Source: Steroidobacter agaridevorans (lineage in GTDB: Bacteria > Pseudomonadota > Gammaproteobacteria > Steroidobacterales > Steroidobacteraceae). Taken from it: a DNA stretch of 64,000 bases. The position numbers and the translations under genes are program-made. The notes beneath the pieces were generated by a model. That model saw nothing but the letters and a program-made list of their open reading frames with translations, was not told the origin of the DNA and searched no databases. Positions within the stretch are counted from its first letter, which is position 1, and the number at the start of each line of letters is the position of its first letter. Below, one piece after another: positions 7,964-16,151 of this stretch. Location: NCBI RefSeq assembly GCF_009932555.1, contig NZ_BLJO01000008.1:182644-246643 (forward strand), written 5' to 3'.

Positions 7964-10693
7964 TTGAGCATGAACAATAGGATGTTTCATAGCAGCGCTC
8001 GCCACGCGCCCCGCGCCGCGACGCTGACAGGGAGTGTGCTGGCCATTCTCGCTACCGCAGGCAACGCTCAAGCAATGACTGAATGGGATCTTCCCGAGCA
8101 GCCGTTGGCGAAATCGTTGCGGGAGATCGCCGCTCAGACTGACAGCAACATCATTTTCGACAGGAAGCTGGTCAACGACCAGTCGGCGCCGCCGCTGAAG
8201 ATGAAGGCCACGACCGAGCAGGCATTGAAACAAGTGCTGGAAGGCACCGGCCTGACTTATCGCCATCTCGACGACAAGACCGTCACGATTCAGCTGGCGA
8301 GCACGGATCCTTCGATAACCACCAGCGCCAGCTATGGCGCCGATGGACGCATTCGCCTGGCTCAGGCACAAACCGGCGAGGGCGCCGGTCCGCGGACGCG
8401 TATTGTCGACGGCAAGCCGCTGCTCGATATCGAAGAGATCATCGTCACCGGCACCAACATCCGCGGCATCGAGAACAGCACGGCGCCTGTGATCGTGCTG
8501 TCCAGGGAGTACATCAATTCCACTGGCTTCAGCACCACGACCAAGCTGATCGAATCGCTGCCGCAGAACTTTGCGCTCGCGAATCAGAGCGGGCTGCAGG
8601 CGAACGGTACGGGGCAAGTCAGCAGCGTCTCGGAACAGGGTTCGTCCATCAACCTTCGCGGCATCGGCGAAGGCACCACGCTGGTGTTGTTGAACGGCCG
8701 TCGATTGGCGCCCGGCTTCAGATCCGCTGCCGCCGATATCTCTTCGCTGCCGTTGACCGCGATCGAGCGGGTCGAGATCCTGACCGACGGTGCTTCGGCG
8801 ATCTACGGTTCCGACGCGGTGGGCGGCGTCGTGAACTTCATTCTCAGAGAAGACTTCGAAGGCGCGGAAACCCGGCTGCGCGCCGGCGCCGCCGACGGCA
8901 CCGATGAGTACCGTGTGAGTCAGGCGCTGGGCAACTCCTGGGATTCGGGCAACGTCCTGCTGTCCCTGGAGTATTACAAGCGGGACGAGTTGCTCGCGAG
9001 CGATCGTGACTACATTCCCGCCAATGTCGTCGCTCCAGGGCTGTTGCCGGAAGACGAGAATTACTCGGCCGTGTTCACCGGTGAGCAGCAGCTCTCCGGA
9101 TCGATCAGCGCATTTGCCGACGTGCTCTTCTCGCAGCGCGATAGTTTCAATCGGGCAGGGCGCGTTTCGCCCCTGTTCAACGAAACGCCCAACGACGTGG
9201 ACAATCCCCAGCTCAACGCGACGCTGGGGATGAACTTCGGGCTGGGTGGGGACTGGCAGCTCGAAGTGTCCGGCTCGTATGGCAGCAACGAACTCGAAGT
9301 GGTACGGGGAGGGGGCGCCGTGGCAGTGAGTTCGTTCGATTCGAAGTTCGAGAGCGAGGCGGCCAGAATCAAGGCGGACGGTACGGTGCTCGGCTTGCCA
9401 GGCGGCAACCTGCGTATGGCCATCGGCGCCGACTATCGTTCGGAGACTTATGAGGACCTCACCACGGTCGCAGGTGGCATCGTCACCAACAGCACCGACA
9501 CGGATCAGGATGTCAGTTCGGCGTTCGCCGAACTTTACATCCCGCTGGTCGGCAGTCCCAATGCGGTGGCCGGGGTGAACGCCCTGGAAGTGTCGCTGGC
9601 TGGACGCTACGACGACTATTCGACCTTCGGTTCTTCCTTCGACCCGCAGTACGGCTTGATGTGGGAGCCGGTCGGCGGGTTGCGCCTGCGCGCGAGGTAC
9701 GGCACCTCGTACAAGGCGCCGAATCTGGTCGAAAACACCTTCGGCACCAATTCCGCCGCGGCAATTCTGGCGCAGGACCCGCTGTCGCCGTTCGGCTTCA
9801 GTTACCAGCTGCAGGTTGTCGGCATCGACGTGGATGCCTTGCAAGCGCAGGAGTCGACCAGTTCCTCGTTCGGCCTGGAGTTCACTCCGGAAGCGATCAA
9901 GGGGCTGGCCGTGAATCTCAACTACTACCAGATCAAGTATCGCAACCGGATCACCAATCCGCCGTTGCCTACGGTATTGCTCGGCGATCCGGCCTCCTTC
10001 GGCAGCCTGTTCATTCGCAATCCGACGGTCGATCAGGTCAATCAGTTCATCGCCATCGCGCAGCGCGGCCAGCTGGGCTTCATCCCGCTCAGCCCGATCG
10101 ACTTCACCTTCGATCCGAATTTCGACCCGGCGTCGATCGAGGTCATCGTGGACACCAGGCGACGCAACCTGAGCCTGGTGGAAACCAACGGCGTGGACTT
10201 CTCCACGCGCTACGATTTCGCCGTCGGCTCGTCCAATGTCGCCCTCGGCATCGACGCGACCTACGTGCTGCAGATCGAGCAGCAGATCACCACTACCAGC
10301 GCGCCATTCGAAACGGACGATACATTCGGCAATGCGCCGAATTTGCGCATGCGCGCGATGGCCAGCTGGCAGCGCGGCGGCTGGAGCGCGAATACGTTCG
10401 TGAACTACACCGATTCATATACGGACAATCGATTGATCACCACCCCGGTGTCGGTCGACGCCTATACGACGGTCGATGCGCGCGTGGCCTATTCCTTCCC
10501 GACGGGGTCGAGCAGCGGTTTCCTGTCGGGAGTGACGGTGGGCGCCAGCGTGCTGAACCTGTTGGATGAGGATCCGCCGGGCACGCAGGTTCTGTCCGCT
10601 CCGGGCGCGCCGAGTTTCGACCTGGGCTTCGATCCTGCCAACGCGAGTGCGCTGGGCCGGTTCATCTCGCTGGAGTTCACCAAGACGTGGTAA
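7964..10693 (+). CDS. STN-domain TonB-dependent receptor, likely lasso peptide transducer
   Basis: The roughly 909-residue outer-membrane protein has a signal peptide ending near GNAQA. An STN signalling domain follows (about 40-112: LPEQPLAKSLREIAAQTDSNIIFD), then a Ton box (IEEIIVTGTNI, about 162), a plug and a beta barrel ending in an aromatic C-terminal strand (FTKTW). AGGAG at 7953 is spaced well for a TTG start at 7964; an ATG at 7970 is the alternative. Receptors with this layout sit beside FecI/FecR and an isopeptidase in known lasso loci and are thought to re-import the peptide. That role here is inferred from context. Confidence 0.88.
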   Translation: MSMNNRMFHSSARHAPRAATLTGSVLAILATAGNAQAMTEWDLPEQPLAKSLREIAAQTDSNIIFDRKLVNDQSAPPLKMKATTEQALKQVLEGTGLTYRHLDDKTVTIQLASTDPSITTSASYGADGRIRLAQAQTGEGAGPRTRIVDGKPLLDIEEIIVTGTNIRGIENSTAPVIVLSREYINSTGFSTTTKLIESLPQNFALANQSGLQANGTGQVSSVSEQGSSINLRGIGEGTTLVLLNGRRLAPGFRSAAADISSLPLTAIERVEILTDGASAIYGSDAVGGVVNFILREDFEGAETRLRAGAADGTDEYRVSQALGNSWDSGNVLLSLEYYKRDELLASDRDYIPANVVAPGLLPEDENYSAVFTGEQQLSGSISAFADVLFSQRDSFNRAGRVSPLFNETPNDVDNPQLNATLGMNFGLGGDWQLEVSGSYGSNELEVVRGGGAVAVSSFDSKFESEAARIKADGTVLGLPGGNLRMAIGADYRSETYEDLTTVAGGIVTNSTDTDQDVSSAFAELYIPLVGSPNAVAGVNALEVSLAGRYDDYSTFGSSFDPQYGLMWEPVGGLRLRARYGTSYKAPNLVENTFGTNSAAAILAQDPLSPFGFSYQLQVVGIDVDALQAQESTSSSFGLEFTPEAIKGLAVNLNYYQIKYRNRITNPPLPTVLLGDPASFGSLFIRNPTVDQVNQFIAIAQRGQLGFIPLSPIDFTFDPNFDPASIEVIVDTRRRNLSLVETNGVDFSTRYDFAVGSSNVALGIDATYVLQIEQQITTTSAPFETDDTFGNAPNLRMRAMASWQRGGWSANTFVNYTDSYTDNRLITTPVSVDAYTTVDARVAYSFPTGSSSGFLSGVTVGASVLNLLDEDPPGTQVLSAPGAPSFDLGFDPANASALGRFISLEFTKTW

Positions 10694-12903
10694 CTGGTTC
10701 TGGTTGGTTGCTTGCCATGTCGCTGTCGCTCCAGGCCGTCGCAATGACGGCCTGGAGCCAGTCCTCAAACCACCAAGGCGCGTCGCTGACCATCCCGCAG
10801 GTCGCGCAGGGCCCGAAGCGGCTCATCACGACGGATGATCTCATCGCGTTGCGCGACATCGATTCCTTCAGCCTGTCGCCCGACGGAAAAAAATTCGCGG
10901 TGCTGATACGGCAGGCGGATCCGGTCGCGAACGGCTATCGCACCGGATGGTTCATCGGTTCGACCGACGATGGCGCGCTCACGTCCGCAGGTGATGGCGG
11001 CGAAGCGCGGCTCATGAGAATCATGACCGGCCGATGCGGAGGGGACCTTGTCGGCTCCAGCAGCCGCTGGTCGGCGGACGGCCAGTGGATCGCCTATACC
11101 GTGCAGCGTAATGGCGAGATACAGCTCTGGCGCAGCAGCGTGGACGGCAAGATTCAACAGCAGCTCACTCACAACGAAGCCGACGTGCGCGATTTCGCCT
11201 GGAGCGAGGACGGGCGCACCCTGTTCTTTACCGTCGGCAGCACTCGCTCAGCACAGCGCGCTCGCGAGGAGAAAGGTGGTCGCGATGGGTTCCCGCTGCA
11301 AGAGTTTCAGTGGTTCACCGAAATGGTTTATCGGGCGACGCCAGTGGGACCTATCGAGACGGATCTGACCGTCTGGGCCGTCGCCAGCGACGGCCGCGAC
11401 GAACGTCCGGCGGATGCCGCCGGGAGGAAACAATTCGAAGAGGGCCTGCGGCGCGGGTATTCCTGGGGACGCGACTACTCGCAAACGATGAAGGTGGAGG
11501 ACTTTGGCGGCTCGGGGGCGCCGCCGGTGGTCGGCAAGAATGGCGTTCGGGCCTCGCTGGTCCGCGTCGACCCTTCGGAGCGCGGTTTCTTGCCGAAGCT
11601 GCGTTTGACGGCCTCGTTGCGGCCGGACGGTTCGCAGCCGATCGCGTGTAACGCGGAAGAGTGTGTCGCGCAGATCTTTTCCAAAGTCTGGTGGAGCCCC
11701 GACGGCAAGCAGGTCATTTTCTGGCGCGAAGAGGGCATCAATTTCAGCGACCAGGGAATCTATTCCTGGACCCCCGCGAGCGGCGTTGTGAAGCCGTTGA
11801 AGCGCGCCTCGGGGGATCGCTTCAAGGAATGCGAGCTGCTGGGTCAGCGCCTGATCTGCGTGCATGAAACGCGACTTCAACCGGCACACATCGTCAGCAT
11901 CGACACTCGTTCCGGCCGCACTTCGGTGCTGGCCGATTTCAATCCCGAGTTCAAGAACCTGCGCCTGCCCAAGGTCGAGCGCTTCGAGTGGGATGCACCA
12001 CCCGACACTGTGCGACTGGGCTATTCGAAGCGGGCTTACGGTTACATCGTGTATCCGCCGGACTTCGATCCCAATAAAAAATATCCCGTGCTGATCGCTC
12101 CTTATGGGGCGCAGGGTTTCATCCGCGGGGACGTGGGCGACGAGCAGCCGATGCTGGTCTATGCGGCCAACGGCTTCGTCGTTCTCGACACAGCTTTTCT
12201 GTTGCCCTTGGGCGATATGGGGGCCGCCGACGGGGGCACCCTGTACGAGAAGATGTTTTCTGCCGAGCATGGGTTTCCCCACATGACCATGCTCATGGAA
12301 TCGACGATGCGTGGCTTGGACGCGGCTGTCGCGCGCGGCTGGGTCGATGAGACTCGCGTGGGCATGGGGGGATTGAGTCAGGGAGCGATGGCGTCTCTGT
12401 ATGCGCTACAGAAGCTTGATCGTTTGTCGGCGGTGTCGGTGAGCGGGCCGAGTTTGTCGCAGATCGATGTATATCTCGAGACGAGTTACGGCGCCGAGAT
12501 TGCAAAGCGAATTGGCGGTGGCGTGAAGCGGCCTGAAGCCGCCGAGTACTGGGCGCAGATCGATCTTGCCGACCACATGGATTCGATCGAGGCGCCGATC
12601 CTGATGCACATCGCCGATCGGGAGGCAATTGGGATCATGCGCCTGCAATACCGGCTCAGCGATGCACGGAAGCCTTACGAAGCATTCATCTTTCAGGACG
12701 AATATCACCAGAAGTGGCAGCCCGCGCACCGCTACGCAATCTACAACCGCAATCTCGACTGGTATCGGTTCTGGCTGCAGGACTACGAAGATCCGAGCGC
12801 GGAGAAGGCCGACCAGTATCGACGCTGGCGAGCGCTACGCGAGCTGCAGTGTCTCAATCCGCGCGCGCTCCGGGCCTATTGCGCTGACAACGATAAAGAG
12901 TGA
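10687..12903 (+). CDS. Lasso peptide isopeptidase (S9 family, AtxE-type)
   Basis: The product has about 738 residues, with an N-terminal signal-like segment, a propeller and an alpha/beta-hydrolase domain. The nucleophile is in GLSQG near residue 563, the Asp in HIADREA near 641 and the His in QDEYHQKWQPAHR near 674. The C-terminal pattern DEYH..KWQPAHR..IYNRNLDWYRFWLQ is typical of AtxE-like isopeptidases, which cut the macrolactam and linearise the lasso peptide. The GTG at 10687 overlaps the receptor's end by 7 bp; an ATG at 10717 is the alternative. It converges on the cyclase gene with 28 bp overlap. Confidence 0.88.
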   Translation: MVTGSGWLLAMSLSLQAVAMTAWSQSSNHQGASLTIPQVAQGPKRLITTDDLIALRDIDSFSLSPDGKKFAVLIRQADPVANGYRTGWFIGSTDDGALTSAGDGGEARLMRIMTGRCGGDLVGSSSRWSADGQWIAYTVQRNGEIQLWRSSVDGKIQQQLTHNEADVRDFAWSEDGRTLFFTVGSTRSAQRAREEKGGRDGFPLQEFQWFTEMVYRATPVGPIETDLTVWAVASDGRDERPADAAGRKQFEEGLRRGYSWGRDYSQTMKVEDFGGSGAPPVVGKNGVRASLVRVDPSERGFLPKLRLTASLRPDGSQPIACNAEECVAQIFSKVWWSPDGKQVIFWREEGINFSDQGIYSWTPASGVVKPLKRASGDRFKECELLGQRLICVHETRLQPAHIVSIDTRSGRTSVLADFNPEFKNLRLPKVERFEWDAPPDTVRLGYSKRAYGYIVYPPDFDPNKKYPVLIAPYGAQGFIRGDVGDEQPMLVYAANGFVVLDTAFLLPLGDMGAADGGTLYEKMFSAEHGFPHMTMLMESTMRGLDAAVARGWVDETRVGMGGLSQGAMASLYALQKLDRLSAVSVSGPSLSQIDVYLETSYGAEIAKRIGGGVKRPEAAEYWAQIDLADHMDSIEAPILMHIADREAIGIMRLQYRLSDARKPYEAFIFQDEYHQKWQPAHRYAIYNRNLDWYRFWLQDYEDPSAEKADQYRRWRALRELQCLNPRALRAYCADNDKE

Positions 12904-14807
12904 GCTGCGACGGCGGTCTGCACGGTTCCGGCCCATTTCTGTAACCAGGCTTCCGCCGTCAGATAAGACAACAGGATGGGGGCAGGGACCGTGAGCGAAG
13001 GCTCCGGCGCGGCGAGGCATGCATCGAGCCGGCCACGGTCCAGATAGCCCTGTTCGACCAGCAGGCCATCGAGCAGCCGCTCGCGAAGCAACGTTCTATT
13101 GCGCTTGACGATTTGCTGATAGAAGGAACTGCCCGATCCCTTGACCTGGCGTTTGCGGATCTCGGCAGGCAGCAGATCGGCGAAAGCGCGCCGTGCCAGC
13201 CCGCGGCTGATGCCCCCGGCGAGCACGGTGGTGGTCGGAATCCGCAACATCGTCTCCCACACGGGCTGGGAGTTCAGCGGATCGATATGGTCCGTGCTTC
13301 TGCCGCTGTCGAAAACGAAATCGTACCAGGCCGACCAGGTCAGGCCTTTGGCGTGATCTTTCTTGCCCGGCGGCAACGAGGAGCGCGAGATTCGTTTCGA
13401 CAGCTCGCTTTCGAAGTCCTGATTGCTCAGGCCCGCGGTGAGCTCGGCGTTCACCAATGTGGGTAGATTCAAAATCGCGAAAGGACTGAGATAGGGACGA
13501 CGCAGCAAGCCGTGGCGCACGGTCTTGCCCAGCACGGACCAGACCGAGTCCTTGCTGAGCCGCGAGGTCGCCAGGATCTGTTCCCAGAGGCCGGACCTGA
13601 AGCCGTGCAGATACGCCTGATCCATGGCGGGCAAGGGCTGCACCGTGGCTTGAAAAATCGAGTCGCCCGCCTGCCCCGAAAAGAACGCCTGGGTATCGCG
13701 GCTCCCGATGAGGTCGAGCAGGATGTCCTCCTGCTCCATCACCGTGAAATACAGGTTGGGACTCACCGTCGGCGCGGTATCCCAAAGCCGCGTCAAGTCC
13801 ATGACGAGCGCTCGCTGCCGTTCGATCAGCTCGGTTCGCCATCGTTCGGCCACCAGGCGCGCGAAGTATCTTTCGTCTCCGCTGCCGACGATCGCGCGAA
13901 TCTTGTCCGCGGTCCGCCGGTCGACGCCGGCAATCGCCACCTGCTCGTGGCCCGAATCGATGTCGATACAAACGTTCAGATAACTGATCCGTGCCGCTGA
14001 CGGCACGTGCGCGAGACATCCAGCGATGATGGAAGAGTCGAGTCCGCCAGAAAGCCGCAGCGTGATGTTCTCGTAGCACGAGGCCCATGCATTGACAGTG
14101 TCCTGTACCGTTGCACGCAACGCGCTTGCGGCTGCATCCAACTGCTCGAGATCTGCGGCGCTCGCGATCGCGATCGGATCCCACAACACGGAGCGCGTCA
14201 TGCGTCCCTGGGAGAATGTGAGGCGATCTCCGGCCGGTACGGGCGCCACGCCTTCGAGGCCGGTCGCTTCGAAGGTCAGATTGCCGAACATCAGCCAACG
14301 AGCGAGATACTGACGATCGACTGAGTAGCGAAGTGGCAGCAGACGAGCGCAATCTTCGATGTGAGAAAAGAAGATCTCGACGCCTTTGAACCGCATGTGA
14401 TAGCTGGGCATGTTGCCAAGCGGATCGCGGAACACGTGATACCTGGCCGCGGTCACGTCATGAACGATGGCGAAGTAGGTGCCCCAGTAGCGATCGACCA
14501 GTTGCTGGCCGCCGCTATCGATGATTTCGCTTGCCGCCGCGCCATCGAGAACGATCTGGCGCATGCTCGTGTAGTCGCCATGATGACGGTCGAATATTCT
14601 GCCGAGCACCACGCCGCCACCGTGCGGCAACGGGTACGCTCCGGCCGCGTCGCGCCGCATTCCAGTGTGCATCACGAACATGCCGGATGCGTCGCAGGCG
14701 GTGACCCACGCAGCGGGTTTGGTGCTGCTACTCAGGCCGAACGATTGAAATGTCCGCACGCTCTCGAGATTGAGCGGATCCCAGAGCAGGGCGAGATAGC
14801 GCTGCAT
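12876..14807 (-). CDS. Lasso peptide cyclase (asparagine synthetase-like, C protein)
   Basis: The 643-residue protein has a glutaminase-like N-terminal domain (about 1-190) that begins MQRYL and lacks the Cys2 nucleophile of true asparagine synthetase. The synthetase domain carries the ATP-pyrophosphatase motif SGGLDSS near residue 256. Lasso C proteins use ATP to activate the ring acid and form the macrolactam. The gene lies 34 bp downstream of the B gene, behind an AAGGAC ribosome binding site, on the same strand as the precursor. Length and order match proteobacterial lasso cyclases. The 3' end overlaps the convergent isopeptidase gene. Confidence 0.92.
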   Translation of the reverse strand: MQRYLALLWDPLNLESVRTFQSFGLSSSTKPAAWVTACDASGMFVMHTGMRRDAAGAYPLPHGGGVVLGRIFDRHHGDYTSMRQIVLDGAAASEIIDSGGQQLVDRYWGTYFAIVHDVTAARYHVFRDPLGNMPSYHMRFKGVEIFFSHIEDCARLLPLRYSVDRQYLARWLMFGNLTFEATGLEGVAPVPAGDRLTFSQGRMTRSVLWDPIAIASAADLEQLDAAASALRATVQDTVNAWASCYENITLRLSGGLDSSIIAGCLAHVPSAARISYLNVCIDIDSGHEQVAIAGVDRRTADKIRAIVGSGDERYFARLVAERWRTELIERQRALVMDLTRLWDTAPTVSPNLYFTVMEQEDILLDLIGSRDTQAFFSGQAGDSIFQATVQPLPAMDQAYLHGFRSGLWEQILATSRLSKDSVWSVLGKTVRHGLLRRPYLSPFAILNLPTLVNAELTAGLSNQDFESELSKRISRSSLPPGKKDHAKGLTWSAWYDFVFDSGRSTDHIDPLNSQPVWETMLRIPTTTVLAGGISRGLARRAFADLLPAEIRKRQVKGSGSSFYQQIVKRNRTLLRERLLDGLLVEQGYLDRGRLDACLAAPEPSLTVPAPILLSYLTAEAWLQKWAGTVQTAVAAHSLSLSAQ

Positions 14808-14841
14808 GGCCGTGTCCTTGGCTGATGCTCCGTGCCTGGCT

Positions 14842-15531
14842 TCAGACCGTCATGATGGGCGTGAAGCCGGCCGCCGTTTCCACGTCTTCGTTGAAAATGA
14901 ATTGCCCCTGCTGCACCCAGCAGTGCGCGTTCCAGGGTTCGAGCCGGACCGCGAACATCCAGGTGGGAAAAATCCGGTAGCGGGCGAGAAATTCGAGCAG
15001 GGCGAGCGAGTCGAAGAGGCAGAGATAATCGCGCGGGAACAAAGTTCTGAGCGTCTGAAACACCGCGGTCAGCTCGCGCGCCGCGTCGATGTCGAACGTA
15101 CCGTTCGAGTTGTAACGGGCTTTGCGCAGCTCCACGGCTTTGACCGTGTGCTCGATCCGCTGCCAGCGAAGTCGTGCCGCCGCGGTAGTGCACGCGGCGA
15201 TGAACTTATAGAAATGCGAGACGCGCAGCCGTACTCGTGGCACGGACTCGGGATCGATCAAGGGTTCCATCGCTACTTCCGCCTGTGTCGGGCGGATGCT
15301 CTTGCCCTGTCTCGGATCGGTGACCAGCAGCCCACCCGCCAGCAGTTCCTGCAAGGCATCCGCGGCTTCCGGCCTCGACTCGTCCAGTCGGCCGCTTGGA
15401 GCGAGCGCCCGGAGGGCCGCCGCGGTCGCTCCGTTGATGAGCATGTAGTCGTCCTGCTTCAGGTCCAGAAACACCAGGTCATCGCCGCGGCTGCAAAAGT
15501 GGACGTGCGGCGGAAGGAAGTATTCGGCCAT
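14842..15531 (-). CDS. Lasso peptide B protein (RRE plus leader peptidase)
   Basis: The product has 229 residues, beginning MAEYFLPPHVHFCSRGDDLVFLD. Residues 1 to about 80 form a PqqD-like RiPP recognition element (DDYMLINGATAAALRAL). The C-terminal part is the transglutaminase-like B2 peptidase, with Cys in YLCLFDSLALLEFL near 170, His in NAHCWVQQG near 202 and an acidic NEDVE near 212. It would bind the leader and cut it off to free the core's first glycine. The ATG at 15531 was chosen because the RRE begins there; an upstream in-frame ATG at 15672 would overlap the precursor gene. Confidence 0.9.
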   Translation of the reverse strand: MAEYFLPPHVHFCSRGDDLVFLDLKQDDYMLINGATAAALRALAPSGRLDESRPEAADALQELLAGGLLVTDPRQGKSIRPTQAEVAMEPLIDPESVPRVRLRVSHFYKFIAACTTAAARLRWQRIEHTVKAVELRKARYNSNGTFDIDAARELTAVFQTLRTLFPRDYLCLFDSLALLEFLARYRIFPTWMFAVRLEPWNAHCWVQQGQFIFNEDVETAAGFTPIMTV

Positions 15532-15564
15532 GATCAACCTGCGTGAGAATGCCACCCTCTGAGC

Positions 15565-15603
15565 AAGAGGCGCGCTGCTCTCGAGCAGCGCGCCCCACCT
15601 CTT
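15565..15603 (-). promoter_or_regulatory. Strong hairpin between lasso precursor and B gene
   Basis: Arms 15569-15579 (GGCGCGCTGCT) and 15584-15594 (AGCAGCGCGCC) pair perfectly around a 4-nt loop. An outer AAGAGG/CCTCTT pairing (15565-15570 with 15598-15603) extends the stem across a bulge. It lies in the precursor-to-B spacer, with no long T-run after it on the minus strand. In other lasso operons such spacer hairpins favour precursor mRNA over enzyme mRNA; the same role is inferred here. Confidence 0.65.
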
Positions 15604-15605
15604 TG

Positions 15606-15618
15606 TTGGCAGTGCCAA
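15606..15618 (-). other. Small perfect hairpin after the lasso precursor stop codon
   Basis: TTGGCA and TGCCAA flank a single base, forming a 6-bp inverted repeat eight bases past the precursor's TAA. Together with the larger hairpin downstream it makes a two-stem 3' region that may protect the short precursor transcript. Confidence 0.4.
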
Positions 15619-15625
15619 CTGAGGT

Positions 15626-15718
15626 TTACACCGGATAGATAGGCATGCCGGTCGATTCCGAGGCAACGACAACCTTCACGCCCTTGGTTTCTTTAGACAC
15701 TTTTCCCAGCTTGATCAT
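15626..15718 (-). CDS. Lasso peptide precursor (A)
   Basis: The 30-codon gene encodes a 12-residue leader, MIKLGKVSKETK, followed by a predicted 18-residue core, GVKVVVASESTGMPIYPV. The leader has the conserved Thr two residues before the cleavage site, and LGKVSKETKG fits the proteobacterial lasso pattern. The core starts with Gly, and Glu is at position 9, allowing a nine-residue Gly1-Glu9 macrolactam and a tail STGMPIYPV. An AAAGGAG ribosome binding site lies 7 nt before the ATG. Position directly upstream of the B and C genes supports the call. The leader is unusually short; bulky tail residues Met13, Ile15 or Tyr16 could act as plugs. Confidence 0.9.
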   Translation of the reverse strand: MIKLGKVSKETKGVKVVVASESTGMPIYPV

Positions 15719-16151
15719 GTTGCTACTCCTTTGCTTGCTCGCCACCCGTCATGTGATGGCGCGCAGAGGATGTTTGCAAAAGTCATCCGGCTACAAGCCC
15801 CCCGGCGCAGCTCGTGAGGTTGTCCGGGCGGAATATACGAACCGTTGGACACGTATCGCGTTCGAGTGTCGGAGCGTATTGCAGCGGGATGTATGCACGT
15901 GTGCATCGGTGCGCTGCCAAGGTCAAAAGTCTGACAGCACGTCTGGTTGCGACGTTCACCGCGACGAAATTTCACGTTGCCTTTGAGGGTTGACCTATCG
16001 CGTCCGGACTGGCTCCGTGCACCGGGGGTGCTTCGCGCTCCACTGCGGCGGGTGACAGTCTTTGATTATTTGCATTCACTCGCTCGCGTTTACCGCCGGC
16101 CCGGTCTGTGCTACCAATGATTGGCTCTGATGCATCGACAAGGAGCGATCG
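15719..16151. promoter_or_regulatory. Divergent promoter region between lasso precursor and IucA/IucC-like gene
   Basis: This 433-bp stretch has no convincing gene. It must hold the leftward promoter of the lasso operon and the rightward promoter of the next gene. A dyad ATGCAC-GT-GTGCAT at 15893-15906 is a candidate operator. AGGAG at 16141 is the ribosome binding site of the rightward gene. I could not assign a convincing -35/-10 pair for a FecI-type sigma factor by eye. Confidence 0.45.

Noticed and set aside
7922-9844. 640-codon open frame on the minus strand
   Set aside because: It lies antisense to a well-supported TonB receptor. Its translation is rich in Arg, His, Gln and Val without any recognisable domain, as expected of a GC-rich shadow frame.
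15532-15672. Upstream extension of the lasso B gene to ATG 15672
   Set aside because: It would run through the spacer hairpins and into the precursor gene. The residues do not belong to the RRE domain, which starts at ATG 15531.
15626-15718. Alternative core starting later in the precursor (after Val18 or at Gly24)
   Set aside because: Only Gly13 follows a Thr-Lys pair with the conserved -2 Thr and has an acidic residue 7-9 positions later; Gly24 has no downstream Asp or Glu.
15645-15986. Plus-strand 113-codon frame over the lasso precursor region
   Set aside because: It has no ribosome binding site or recognisable domain, and is antisense to the much better supported precursor.
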